36,151 nucleotides of DNA from Thermoguttaceae bacterium (lineage in GTDB: Bacteria > Planctomycetota > Planctomycetia > Pirellulales > Thermoguttaceae): NCBI GenBank assembly GCA_017408405.1, contig JAFQUP010000034.1:1-36151 (forward strand). Direction: 5' to 3'. Of the stretch, positions 8,501 through 16,058 are shown piece after piece. A program made the translations under genes and the position numbers. The notes below the pieces were generated by a model that was not told the origin of the DNA, searched no databases, and saw only the letters and a list, made by a program, of their open reading frames with translations. How positions within the stretch are numbered: position 1 is the stretch's first letter; every line of letters starts with the position of its first letter.

Positions 8501-8804
8501 AATCCTCTCCGGAAACAAGACGCGGATCTCCCGGACTTTTCCAATCCGTTCCCAAAGAAGAAACCGATCCGGACTGCGGCGGAAGGGATGAAACGTCGGA
8601 AATGGACAAAAGGGACGAATTCGATGAAACGGGCAAAGGAACATCACATGACGCTCCCGCTGGAATCTGGCTCTTTTCATTTCGATACCTCTCCAATTCC
8701 CTGGAAAATACCGGAGAAGACACGCTCAAAAAACTGAAAAGAAGCGCAAGAAGCAGGAAAATTCCAGAAATCCCACATTTTCCCCAGCCGCCAAAGTTTG
8801 CCAT
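5562..8804 (-). CDS. Secreted GH106-like alpha-L-rhamnosidase
   Basis: A 1080-residue product from the ATG at 8804. The frame is open up to 9092 but the extra codons are AT-rich and low in information, whereas 8804 yields a signal peptide (hydrophobic 12-30, cleavage near PVFS). No Shine-Dalgarno is visible, so the start is uncertain. Residues 103-115 (RPWVYYWWLKGNV) followed by DLEAMRKQGIGGILLVDSRG mark the beginning of the GH106 TIM barrel; further barrel segments are FWGQNDVIQGEFWVREP, GKPLVSMEAFTHM and DGANMFIWHTF. Near the C-terminus a beta-sandwich with EVRVNGEYAGLIWTAPW and PGENLIEIDVTNTWVNRL resembles the GH2-type sugar-binding domain usual in this family. GH106 enzymes release terminal rhamnose from plant polysaccharides such as pectin. 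A C8 run at 6042-6049 is noted separately. Confidence 0.85.
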   Translation of the reverse strand: MANFGGWGKCGISGIFLLLALLFSFLSVSSPVFSRELERYRNEKSQIPAGASCDVPLPVSSNSSLLSISDVSSLPPQSGSVSSLGTDWKSPGDPRLVSGEDSRPWVYYWWLKGNVSEEMITKDLEAMRKQGIGGILLVDSRGYYDDANTTKHVPVPLEIKYEFMSPEWRKMVRHLVSEARRLGMQVSMNIANTGGQLRGPWDLGADGPKELTWTEGNLNGPKRVEIPLTVPKETRFFQDVAILGVRVSTPVDKEGRESIRLNETWMPVANPQEGAAQVAEVVDLKEFVREINGVPTLIWDVPDGAWKVLRFASRVVGDVGSVDILSREAVTRYFQLMCGQIIADVGLELAGAGKTLTHFYNVSWEGSDPNWTSGLAERFQEEHGYELWNNLPVLRGLIVGSLEESQRFTEDYFRTVSNAFRENCYLTIGELCRKFGMIWHSEDGGPWSRGKTAWMGNFHLFAEADMLTFWGQNDVIQGEFWVREPKEKITEPSSWPVTRSNARYASMAAHIYGKPLVSMEAFTHMAHHWTQYPAHLKPAADENFIDGANMFIWHTFTASPDELGTPGFEYFAGTHLNRKITWWEQSRGILRYLEKCQNLLRKGTFTADVCVYVSDKNYVGWGHGESWNPDSNLIPGKGWKFDLLDTRVLVEDLKFRQEDGLLVLPHGMNYRILVVDPLRDEPIPAEALEKVWELAEAGAVVVLGENVPKRNPGLSNISERDAALAALTEKLWGDGTARCASVGKGRIYRKTLMEDVLAMEKILADFESEDDVRFIHLRDDEYDRYFIAGSGTVSCVFRASGRPVIFDPVSEKNFQPVAYALTEDGRTCVTIQLPVNGSVFVIFPKKESGAEKHFTDIREGGDDSLEWLGRTDDTAKFRLWKNGCHVLAVNDGTERVIEARPPMPLTLNEDWELRFDPDRGGPIGSVHFPKLVCWNERSEPEIRYFSGTCSYSKKVTLKAEEAKRPARLSLGEVYCVAEVRVNGEYAGLIWTAPWTAELTGKLKPGENLIEIDVTNTWVNRLIGDAALPKEKRVSKTNVYLLPEKNEFRAWQGFFASDPLRPAGLKGPVEIQFAEEIEVKY

Positions 8805-9287
8805 CACCAAAAAAGGCTTAAGAGAGCCACAAACTTCATTGGGAACGCGATAAAAGACAGGAAGGGAAAGCCTTAAAAGCGTTCGAACCAATTTCCCTGT
8901 GCCCGAAAAGAAACGATTTTTAAACTCTCGACAAAAAAAATGCCCTGATTTCATTTTTTCAATCATCTTAAAAGTCATCGTGAAAAAAGAATCTGTCTTA
9001 AGAAACCTTCCCAAAACTCTTTCACTTTTCTTACTAAAAAGTAAATTTTGGAACTCCCTTACTTTTTTTAACATGATTTGAAAAAATTTCAAGGCCGGGA
9101 ATCACTAAAATGAAAATTTTCTCATTTTTTCATAAAAATCAGGGACAATCCCCAAACCTGACCAAAATCAAAACTCAAAAAAAAGGGAAACTGCCAAAAG
9201 ACAATTTCCCCCAATGGTACTCTCAAAATAAAAGATCCCAAATAAATTCTCAAACTGCCCGCAACCCCCGGACCACTTTTTTCAATA
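8805..9287. other. AT-rich spacer upstream of the rhamnosidase gene
   Basis: These 483 bases separate the rhamnosidase gene from the stop of the small minus-strand gene at 9288. The part to 9092 is an in-frame, Lys/Phe-rich extension of the rhamnosidase frame that begins with TTG; I read it as leader. No ribosome site, convincing promoter or RNA gene was found. Confidence 0.4.
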
Positions 9288-9566
9288 CTATTGAATCTGA
9301 TTCGCGTCCCGTTCCCGACGAGTCGCTTCAAGATCAAATATCAGATACTTCATATCAAGACGAACTTGAGACATCGCCTGTTGAATCAACGTAAAAATTT
9401 CACGCCGCCGCGTCGCTCCTTCGATCAAATCCTCCACAAAAGGATGGAGTTCTTTTCGATATTCCACCGGCAATTCAGCCAGCTTCAACAGCAGATTGCG
9501 AACATCTGCCGGAAGTTTTGCGAACTTTACGTCAATATTTTTTTCGATGGTTTCAAAAGTTTTCAT
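9288..9566 (-). CDS. Small helical protein of unknown function
   Basis: A 92-residue protein that I do not recognise. It starts with ATG at 9566 (MKTFETIEKNIDV) and is predicted to be almost entirely helical and charged, with heptad-like leucines in NLLLKLAELPVEYRKEL and FTLIQQAMSQVRLDMKYLIF and an Arg/Glu-rich end (ATRRERDANQIQ). There is no signal peptide or membrane segment. Codon use resembles the neighbouring real genes and the opposite-strand frame does not look protein-like, which is why I keep it. The upstream ribosome site is weak (AAGAAAT). Coiled-coil or DNA-associated roles are possible but not shown. Confidence 0.55.
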   Translation of the reverse strand: MKTFETIEKNIDVKFAKLPADVRNLLLKLAELPVEYRKELHPFVEDLIEGATRRREIFTLIQQAMSQVRLDMKYLIFDLEATRRERDANQIQ

Positions 9567-9724
9567 ATTTCTTGCCGGAATGGTATAGTCTAAAATAAAA
9601 ATTTCGTCTATAATGAGCGAACCGTTAAAAACGTTAAATTCGTTCTATCTATATTATATCCGATAAATTCGGAAAAGTCAGGAAAACTTTCCAAAATTTT
9701 CCAAAAAATGTTAAACTTTTCAGG

Positions 9725-9749
9725 AAATCCCTTTAGAATGGGATTTTTT
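9725..9749 (+). terminator. Candidate terminator-like hairpin
   Basis: AAATCCC (9725-9731) and GGGATTT (9740-9746) pair around an 8-base loop and are followed by TTT, giving six T in a row. No plus-strand gene ends upstream, so it would either belong to an unannotated small transcript starting near the AT-rich 9600-9660 segment or act as an attenuator for the 1097-residue protein gene. Weak support. Confidence 0.35.
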
Positions 9750-9790
9750 CGGTGGTTTCATGGACCATTCCGTAAACCTGACAGTAAAAT

Positions 9791-12700
9791 ATGAAATTTA
9801 ATATGGTGAAAATAAAAAACGTTTCACAATCCATAAATTTTTTAACGTTCCGCGCGACGAGAGCTTTTTTCGTGAAACACCTCTCAACGCGCACGGAAGC
9901 TCACGCACTTTTTGCCTTTTCTTCCACACTTTCCCTGTCCATTTCCTTCCGTGTTTTTCCTGTTTTTTTACTTTTCATCCTTTTCTGCTCTTTCAGCGAA
10001 CTCACCGCTCAAACTACCGAACCGCTTTCCTCAGGCACTGGAACTCACGCCGCGGTTTCTCAAAATTCAGCCACTCTTCAGCCTGAACGCGCTCCTGGTA
10101 TTCATTCCGGCCTTCAACATTGGGCGGATGATTTTGAAACAGAAAATCCCAAATGGATTGACTGGGGGGGAAATTGTCCTCATCAGTTAATTTTACGGCG
10201 CAGGGAAAAAGGAGCCGCCTTTTCCGGAGCCGGGTACGAGCACCTTCAGGTTTCCTGCGGGAATCAGGGAAATTCGGCTTATCTTGGATATCCTCTCTAC
10301 CCGACAGAGGTTCGAAGCAATTTAAAAATTCTGCTTGCGGTTCGAGCCAATCGTTCAGGCTGCCAGCTTCTGGGACGAATCGTCCTTCCTCTGACACCCA
10401 ATCCTTCCACAGGACAACCAATGACCCTGTTAATCACCGGCGGCATTTACTCCTCTATTGATCAATGGCAGAAACTGGAACTTGATGACATTTTCCGCCA
10501 GGTTCAAAGTTCCGCGGCTCTGCGTGAGCGAGAACTTGACGGAAAAATCAAAATTAATACGCAGGGAGCGTACCTTGATTTTCTTTTGCTGAATACCTAT
10601 TCTGGACCGGGAACAACAGATCTGTGTGTCGACTCCCTTGAAATTTCCGGAGTAGCACTCTCCAAATTCGCCAAGGCGGTCAGCAATACCCAAACTCCGG
10701 CAGCGGTTAATCACTCCTCAACTGATAAATTTTCCCTTCGTACTCAAGGTTCCGCCCCCGCCTTGGCAAATCCCGCTCAAACACGGGAAAGCTCCGCGTT
10801 AATGCGGCCATTTCCTCCCGTAAACTCCGAGAATTTCGAGGTGACTTCAGAAATGGGAGAGAAAATTCCGGAAAGCTCTTCATCTGAGCCGAAAAATTCT
10901 CCTGAAAATTTGCCCCTTTCAAAACCAATTGCCGTGAATCAGGATCATCAGCCGGAACCCCCAAAAATCTGGATGAACCGCAACCTTTTGACAATCAACA
11001 AACACACTCTCTTCGTTCGGGCAATCCGTCATCGCGGCGAATCCCTTAAGTTTCTGGCGTCACTCGGTTTCAACACAATTTGGCTTGAGGCGCCGCCAAC
11101 CAGACAGATGGAAGCGGAAGCCCAGCTTTTGAAAATCTGGTTCATCTGCCCTCCTCCAATCAATTTGGAAAATATTGATGCCTCACCAGAGGAAATCGTT
11201 GACCCAAAACAGCTTGCTGGAATATCTCTGAATCGCGTAGTGGCGTGGGATCTTGGGCAGACTCCGAATTTCAATGATGTTCAGCGTATCCGTAACTTCC
11301 GAAAACAAAATCAGGAATCCTCTCTGGAAGATCTCTCACTCTCTTCAGATGAGATCCAGACCGCTTCCGACCTTGCCCATCGTCAAACTGGACTGATCCA
11401 TCAGATTCCGGAGAATCTTCTTCCTCAGCGTCCCACGCTCGTGATTCCGGACAAAGATTTGAAAGCCTTCAGTTCCGCGTATGACATTTTCCTCCTCGAA
11501 CGGGACCCGCTTAACTCCACGATGAGTATGGTATCATACGGTCTGTGGTTTCGCGATATGCTGAATATTGTTCCAACCGAACAGCCGCTTTTCGTCCGTA
11601 TCCCAACCCAATTTCACCCTTTACTTCGCGCGCAATGGGGACAAATAGCGGAAAAAATCAATGCTTCGGACAATGATTACTCCATTTCGAGGAATGATCC
11701 AGCTTTCGTTCCGGACACGATTCCGCTTGATCAACTGCGGCTTTTGGTCTATAATGTGGTGATGGGAGGGGCGAAAGGACTCTTTTTCGAAAGCACCTCA
11801 CGACTTGACGCTTCAGATGAAGAGACTCTTTACCGTGCCAGATCTCTTCACCTGGTAAATTACGAAATGCTCGTTCTGGAACAGTGGCTCTCCCAGGGAG
11901 AACGATTCACGACGATTCCTTCCGATCGCCCAAATGTGGCGGGAACGCTCCTTGCCGCTCGTCACGTAAGAATATTGATTCCCATGGTACTTGAACCGGA
12001 TTCCCAATATGTTTGCGGGGCTGGCGCTGAACGAAGAATCAAGTTCCTGGTCAGAGGCTTGCCGGACACCTACCAATGCTGGCGCTATTCACTGAACGGG
12101 TTGTCGCCATTAGCAAACCGGCGAACTGCCGGAGGGGTGGAAGTGGAACTGGACGAACTGCCGCTGGTCGCGACGATCGTCATGAATCAAAACTCAATCA
12201 TCACCAGCAGCATTTCCGAGCGTATCGCGAAATACGCTCCGAATTTGGCGACAGGAATGAAGGAGCTCGCTGAAATGCGGCTTCGTTCCTACCTTCAACT
12301 TTACGGTACGGAGCGTCTTAAGGGAAATGACGCCATGTGGTACGAACGCGCGAAACTCTATCTCGACGGAGCGGAAAAAGCATATCGCGCGCACGAATAT
12401 TCCGACGCCTTCATTCTCGCGCAGAGAGCCATGCGTCCTATCGCGTACATGGAGAAAAAGAAATGGATGGAACAATCCGTTAAATTCCCATCGCCAAACT
12501 TTCAACCCGCGGGAGTTTCATTCAGAACGCTCCAACTCCAGGAAAAATGGCTTAAATCAGTAAATCAAATGACTCTTGGAAACAATCTGCTTCCAAATGG
12601 GGATTTTGAGAATATCCAGGCTGTCTTGAAAAGCGGCTGGAAAAACTTCCAGAAATCCAAAATGTTCCCAGGAATTACGATCCGCACCGAAATTCTCCCT

Positions 12701-13084
12701 GAGGCGGCCTACGCGAGCCTGAATGGACTCAAATTCGATATTTCCATAAAAGATAAAAAAAAGGCTCCCGTCATGTTCGATTCCGCACCGGTCACGATCC
12801 AAAGCCCCGGCGTTCACGTCGGTCCAAACGGCACGGTCTACCAGGTTGAAATGCGTGTGAATATTCCGACCCGCCTCGTCAATACCGTTGACGGACTGAA
12901 AATTACGGATACCAATTCCGGAGATGTGCTTGCGGAAAGGATCATGGTTACTAAAGGATGGCAAAAGGTTTCCTTCCAAAGAATCGTTAAAGATCAAAAT
13001 CCCATTCATCTGCTCATCTCCATGAACGGCTACGGAGTCGCGTTTGTGGATGACGTAAAAATTTACCCTCTTGGAAAATTTTAA
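9791..13084 (+). CDS. Large exported protein of unknown function
   Basis: Up to 1097 residues; I do not recognise the family. The first ATG (9791) is preceded directly by TAAAAT (9785-9790), which may be a promoter -10, so a later start such as GTG 9872 is possible. A signal sequence ends near ELTAQ (about residue 75). Residues about 100-285 look like a beta-rich module beginning LQHWADDFE; 290-390 is a Ser/Pro-rich linker; 400-720 resembles a glycosidase-like TIM barrel (LKFLASLGFNTIWLEAPP, VVAWDLGQTPN, YGLWFRDMLN, MGGAKGLFFEST); 790-890 is helical; and the end has the carbohydrate-binding-type sandwich opening NLLPNGDFEN and closing GVAFVDDVKIYP. I infer an exported multi-domain protein handling glycans. 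No ribosome site; an inverted repeat follows the gene. Confidence 0.7.
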   Translation: MKFNMVKIKNVSQSINFLTFRATRAFFVKHLSTRTEAHALFAFSSTLSLSISFRVFPVFLLFILFCSFSELTAQTTEPLSSGTGTHAAVSQNSATLQPERAPGIHSGLQHWADDFETENPKWIDWGGNCPHQLILRRREKGAAFSGAGYEHLQVSCGNQGNSAYLGYPLYPTEVRSNLKILLAVRANRSGCQLLGRIVLPLTPNPSTGQPMTLLITGGIYSSIDQWQKLELDDIFRQVQSSAALRERELDGKIKINTQGAYLDFLLLNTYSGPGTTDLCVDSLEISGVALSKFAKAVSNTQTPAAVNHSSTDKFSLRTQGSAPALANPAQTRESSALMRPFPPVNSENFEVTSEMGEKIPESSSSEPKNSPENLPLSKPIAVNQDHQPEPPKIWMNRNLLTINKHTLFVRAIRHRGESLKFLASLGFNTIWLEAPPTRQMEAEAQLLKIWFICPPPINLENIDASPEEIVDPKQLAGISLNRVVAWDLGQTPNFNDVQRIRNFRKQNQESSLEDLSLSSDEIQTASDLAHRQTGLIHQIPENLLPQRPTLVIPDKDLKAFSSAYDIFLLERDPLNSTMSMVSYGLWFRDMLNIVPTEQPLFVRIPTQFHPLLRAQWGQIAEKINASDNDYSISRNDPAFVPDTIPLDQLRLLVYNVVMGGAKGLFFESTSRLDASDEETLYRARSLHLVNYEMLVLEQWLSQGERFTTIPSDRPNVAGTLLAARHVRILIPMVLEPDSQYVCGAGAERRIKFLVRGLPDTYQCWRYSLNGLSPLANRRTAGGVEVELDELPLVATIVMNQNSIITSSISERIAKYAPNLATGMKELAEMRLRSYLQLYGTERLKGNDAMWYERAKLYLDGAEKAYRAHEYSDAFILAQRAMRPIAYMEKKKWMEQSVKFPSPNFQPAGVSFRTLQLQEKWLKSVNQMTLGNNLLPNGDFENIQAVLKSGWKNFQKSKMFPGITIRTEILPEAAYASLNGLKFDISIKDKKKAPVMFDSAPVTIQSPGVHVGPNGTVYQVEMRVNIPTRLVNTVDGLKITDTNSGDVLAERIMVTKGWQKVSFQRIVKDQNPIHLLISMNGYGVAFVDDVKIYPLGKF

Positions 13085-13090
13085 CCTTCT

Positions 13091-13128
13091 GGAAAATTTT
13101 TATGTCAAAATTTGACATTTCGTTTTCC
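13091..13128. repeat. Nested inverted repeat after the exported protein gene
   Basis: An inner perfect palindrome ATGTCAAA-A-TTTGACAT (13102-13118) is flanked by GGAAAA (13091-13096) and TTTTCC (13123-13128). It begins seven bases after the stop of the 1097-residue gene and lies about 110 bases before the nifU promoter. It may be a terminator hairpin lacking a T-run or an operator. Confidence 0.45.
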
Positions 13129-13240
13129 AAACAGGCCTCGTATTTTACTTTTTCATGATCAAAACTTCAGAATTTGCCGATTATTGGTTGGAATTTCTCT
13201 CAAAAAGATAGACTTTTCCTTTAGTTTAGGGGGCTGGTAC

Positions 13241-13268
13241 TTGCTTTTCTATCCAATTTTGGTAAAAT
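13241..13268 (+). promoter_or_regulatory. Promoter of nifU
   Basis: TTGCTT (13241-13246) and TAAAAT (13263-13268) with a 16-base spacer, about 50 bases before the nifU ATG. The -35 is partial; the -10 matches others in the window. Confidence 0.6.
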
Positions 13269-13317
13269 TAAGAGTGGAAAAATTTATCCTGACTCTTTTT
13301 ATGGAAGGAATGGCACT

Positions 13318-14427
13318 ATGGCCTGGGAATACAGCGAAAAAACCAAACAGTTATTTCTTGACGCGGTCCACGGAAAACCGGGAACCCATTTAGGGGAAAT
13401 CCAGAATCCGGACGGTCTAGGTGAACACGGTTCAATCGCGTGCGGCGATTCTCTCCGTTTCACGTTCCGGGTAGAAAGAAATGAAGATCCGCTGAAAGAC
13501 CGAATTGTTGAAGCTCGCTACCTGACTTTCGGATGCACTTCAGCAATCGCCGCTTCGGAAGCTCTCTGCGTCATCCTTGAAGCCAGAGAATGCACGCCAA
13601 TCGAAGCCCTGAAAATCACGAATCAGGACATTGTTGATTTTCTCGATGGTCTTCCCGACCAAAAAATCCACTGTTCAGTCATGGGAGCGGAAGCCCTGGA
13701 AGCGGCTGTCGTTGACTGGGCAAAAAAAAGAAATGTCAATCTTGAAAAACTCGGCATCCGGCTGGCGGAACAAATGGCTGAGGAGGATGAGGGACGCCTC
13801 GTCTGCAAATGTTTCGGAATCACGGAACCTTTCCTTCGCAGAAAAATCACTGAATTGAATCTGCGCACGCTCTCTCAGGTCACTGCCGCGCTCAAAGCCG
13901 GCGGAGCCTGCCAGAACTGCCTCCACGCCCCTGGAGGAATTCAGGATATTCTGAATGATGTCTGGAAAAAGGAAAACGTTTTTACGGACGTAACTCCGCA
14001 AACGCCCCCCCCCTCTTCCGAGGTCGCTCAGCACCCGGAAGTGAAATCTCCAGACTCGGTACCAGCCGCGGATCCTGGTTTGGTCCTCCTCAATGACGGT
14101 GCGCTGCCGATCATGGGGCAGACGGCTCCAATGGCTCCAAGTATTTCCAAACCGGCTCCTGTTTCAGCCGCTCAACTTCCCGAAGGAGGGCTTTCGCCGT
14201 ACCAGTTCGCGAAAAAAGTCGAATCCGTTCTGGAAGAGTCGATTCGCCCCCTGCTTTTACGCGACGGCGGCGACTGCGCTATCGTCGATATTAAAGAAAA
14301 TCTCGTCTATCTGGAACTTCAGGGAGCGTGTGCCACTTGTTCCAGTGCCAACGTGACTTTAAAAATGGTCGTTGAAAATATCCTCAGAGAGCAGGTGCAG
14401 TCTGACATTCGGGTTATTCAGGTTTGA
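13318..14427 (+). CDS. nifU: NifU iron-sulfur cluster scaffold protein
   Basis: 369 residues with the complete three-domain NifU layout. Residues 1-150 are the IscU-like scaffold with the three cluster-binding cysteines C42 (ACGD), C73 (FGCTSA) and C119 (HCSVMG). Residues 160-215 are the central ferredoxin-like [2Fe-2S] domain with C163, C165, C198 and C201 (CKCFGI and CQNC). Residues 285-369 are the NfuA-type domain with C338 and C341 in CATCSS. NifU receives sulfur from NifS and passes Fe-S clusters to target enzymes in the cytoplasm. A Pro/Ser-rich linker of about 65 residues, encoded partly by a run of nine C (14005-14013), joins the last two domains and is longer than usual. AAGGA precedes the ATG. 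It is followed by nifS 240 bases downstream, and no nitrogenase genes are present here, so general Fe-S assembly is likely. Confidence 0.95.
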   Translation: MAWEYSEKTKQLFLDAVHGKPGTHLGEIQNPDGLGEHGSIACGDSLRFTFRVERNEDPLKDRIVEARYLTFGCTSAIAASEALCVILEARECTPIEALKITNQDIVDFLDGLPDQKIHCSVMGAEALEAAVVDWAKKRNVNLEKLGIRLAEQMAEEDEGRLVCKCFGITEPFLRRKITELNLRTLSQVTAALKAGGACQNCLHAPGGIQDILNDVWKKENVFTDVTPQTPPPSSEVAQHPEVKSPDSVPAADPGLVLLNDGALPIMGQTAPMAPSISKPAPVSAAQLPEGGLSPYQFAKKVESVLEESIRPLLLRDGGDCAIVDIKENLVYLELQGACATCSSANVTLKMVVENILREQVQSDIRVIQV

Positions 14428-14494
14428 ACCATACGGAATCCAGGAAAAGCCAATGCCCGTTTCGACCTCCGCGAATGTTTTCATAAATCACTCT

Positions 14495-14629
14495 GTTCGT
14501 GAAAATAATACGCCTTAAAGAGCCGGCCGCAGCTTGAAACTGTTTCCGTTTCTGAAAATCGGGAAACTCTGAAACGCCTGCATTACTTTCCGGGAGAAAT
14601 CCCTGTTAAAGGCGAATTATTTCACGAAC
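14495..14629. repeat. Long inverted repeat upstream of nifS
   Basis: The left arm (14495-14516) reads GTTCGTGAAAATAATACG followed by CCTT; the right arm (14609-14629) is its reverse complement apart from one inserted A and one mismatch. About 92 bases lie between, containing shorter self-complementary pieces such as GAAACTGTTTC. The element fills most of the 240-base gap between nifU and nifS. It could fold as a large stem in the nifU-nifS transcript or be a small non-autonomous element. Confidence 0.55.
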
Positions 14630-14667
14630 GCAAATTTTTAAAGGCAATTTTACCAAAGGCCAATCCT

Positions 14668-15885
14668 ATGGAAAAATCTATCATCTACGCAGACAATAAC
14701 GCGACAACGTGCGTCGCGCCGGAAGTTTTGGAAGCGATGAAACCGTTTTTCGGTCCTGAATACTTCAATCCCAGCTCGATGTATCCCTCTGCCGGAAATG
14801 TGTCGCGGGAGATCAAACTGGCCCGGGAAAAAATCGCGGGGTTTTTTAATGCGGATCTGGAAAACGAGATACTCTTTACTTCATGCGCGACGGAGAGCAA
14901 TAACCACGTCATTTTTGGAGCAGCTGCCGCGAATCCTTCACGAAAACAAATCATCACCACGGCAGTTGAGCATCCGGCGGTTCTCGAAGTTTGCCGTGAG
15001 ATGGAACGGCGCGGCTATCGCGTGACATATCTTCCGGTTGATCGTCAGGGCCGTTTAAGCAAAGCGGACCTCGTTCGAGCGCTTGAACCCGGCAATACGC
15101 TCCTGGTCTCCATCATGCACGCGAATAACGAGACTGGAGTCCGATTTCCTATTCAGGATCTGGCTCGAATCACCAAAGAAACCGATCCTGAAATCCTCTT
15201 CCATACGGACGCGACGCAGACCGTCACCAAGCTCCCCTTTTCTCTGTCGAAACATGGTCCCAAAAACCTTCTTTCGGCGGACTTCCGTAACGTTGACCTC
15301 CTTTCCTGTTCCGGGCACAAATTTCACGGTCCTAAAGGAGTTGGTCTGCTCTACATTCGGCGTGGTACGCCTATTCGTCCTTTCCTCATTGGAGGCCATC
15401 AGGAAGGCGGACGACGCGGCGGGACTGAAAATGTTCCGTACGTCGTAGGAATCGCGACGGCATTGGAAATTGCCTTCAGAACTCATTTCGAAGACTACGC
15501 GAAACTGCGTGGAATTCAGACTTACTTTGAGCAGGAACTAAAAACAAGAATTTCTGACATTGAAATCAACGGTGAAGAGACCGAAAGAATGCCCAATACG
15601 ACGAATGTTTCATGCCATTTCGTTGAGGGAGAGTCCATTCTTTACGAGCTTTCGGAATACGGTATCTGTGCTTCAAGCGGTTCCGCCTGCACAAGCGGTT
15701 CTCTGGAACCGTCTCACGTCCTGCGGGCCATGAAAGTTCCATTCACCGCGATCCACGGCTCCACCCGATTCAGTTTCAGCCGATATAATTCGCAGGAAGA
15801 AGTGGACCGGATCCTTGACATTTTCCCGGAAATCATCGCGCGCCTTCGAGCGGCCTCTCCTTTCAGCAGAGAAAATCGCCATTAA
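14668..15885 (+). CDS. nifS: NifS-type cysteine desulfurase
   Basis: 405 residues, a class I PLP-dependent cysteine desulfurase. YADNNATT at the start, EHPAV with H102, SCSGHKFHGPKG with the PLP-binding K218, and the catalytic C341 in SSGSACTSGSLEPSHVL are all in place, and the spacing is that of the NifS/IscS group. It removes sulfur from cysteine as a persulfide and donates it to NifU, encoded just upstream, for Fe-S cluster assembly. The C341 loop has the long, flexible form of class I enzymes, including the SG-ACTSG signature. Start ATG 14668 follows AAAGG by eight bases. A strong terminator follows at 15893-15929. NifS rather than IscS is chosen because of the adjacent three-domain NifU. 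Confidence 0.95.
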   Translation: MEKSIIYADNNATTCVAPEVLEAMKPFFGPEYFNPSSMYPSAGNVSREIKLAREKIAGFFNADLENEILFTSCATESNNHVIFGAAAANPSRKQIITTAVEHPAVLEVCREMERRGYRVTYLPVDRQGRLSKADLVRALEPGNTLLVSIMHANNETGVRFPIQDLARITKETDPEILFHTDATQTVTKLPFSLSKHGPKNLLSADFRNVDLLSCSGHKFHGPKGVGLLYIRRGTPIRPFLIGGHQEGGRRGGTENVPYVVGIATALEIAFRTHFEDYAKLRGIQTYFEQELKTRISDIEINGEETERMPNTTNVSCHFVEGESILYELSEYGICASSGSACTSGSLEPSHVLRAMKVPFTAIHGSTRFSFSRYNSQEEVDRILDIFPEIIARLRAASPFSRENRH

Positions 15886-15892
15886 ATTTCAT

Positions 15893-15929
15893 TTCCTTCA
15901 GGAACTCACTTTCCTGAAGGAAGTTTTTT
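15893..15929 (+). terminator. Rho-independent terminator of nifS
   Basis: TTCCTTCAGGA (15893-15903) pairs perfectly with TCCTGAAGGAA (15912-15922) around an 8-base loop, followed by G and six T. It begins seven bases after the nifS stop. Confidence 0.88.
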
Positions 15930-16058
15930 CATTAAACCCAAACATGACCTTGGGAAAATTTCATCGCGCATCGTACGTTCACTTATTTCATTACGCTTCT
16001 CTCATTTGATTGGAACTTCATTCCCCAAACATTACTTTCATTACCACGAGGTTTTTTC

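Noticed and set aside
8805..9092. 96-residue in-frame N-terminal extension of the rhamnosidase gene
   Set aside because: Begins with TTG without a ribosome site, is AT-rich and Lys/Phe-rich, and hides an obvious signal peptide that starts at 8804.
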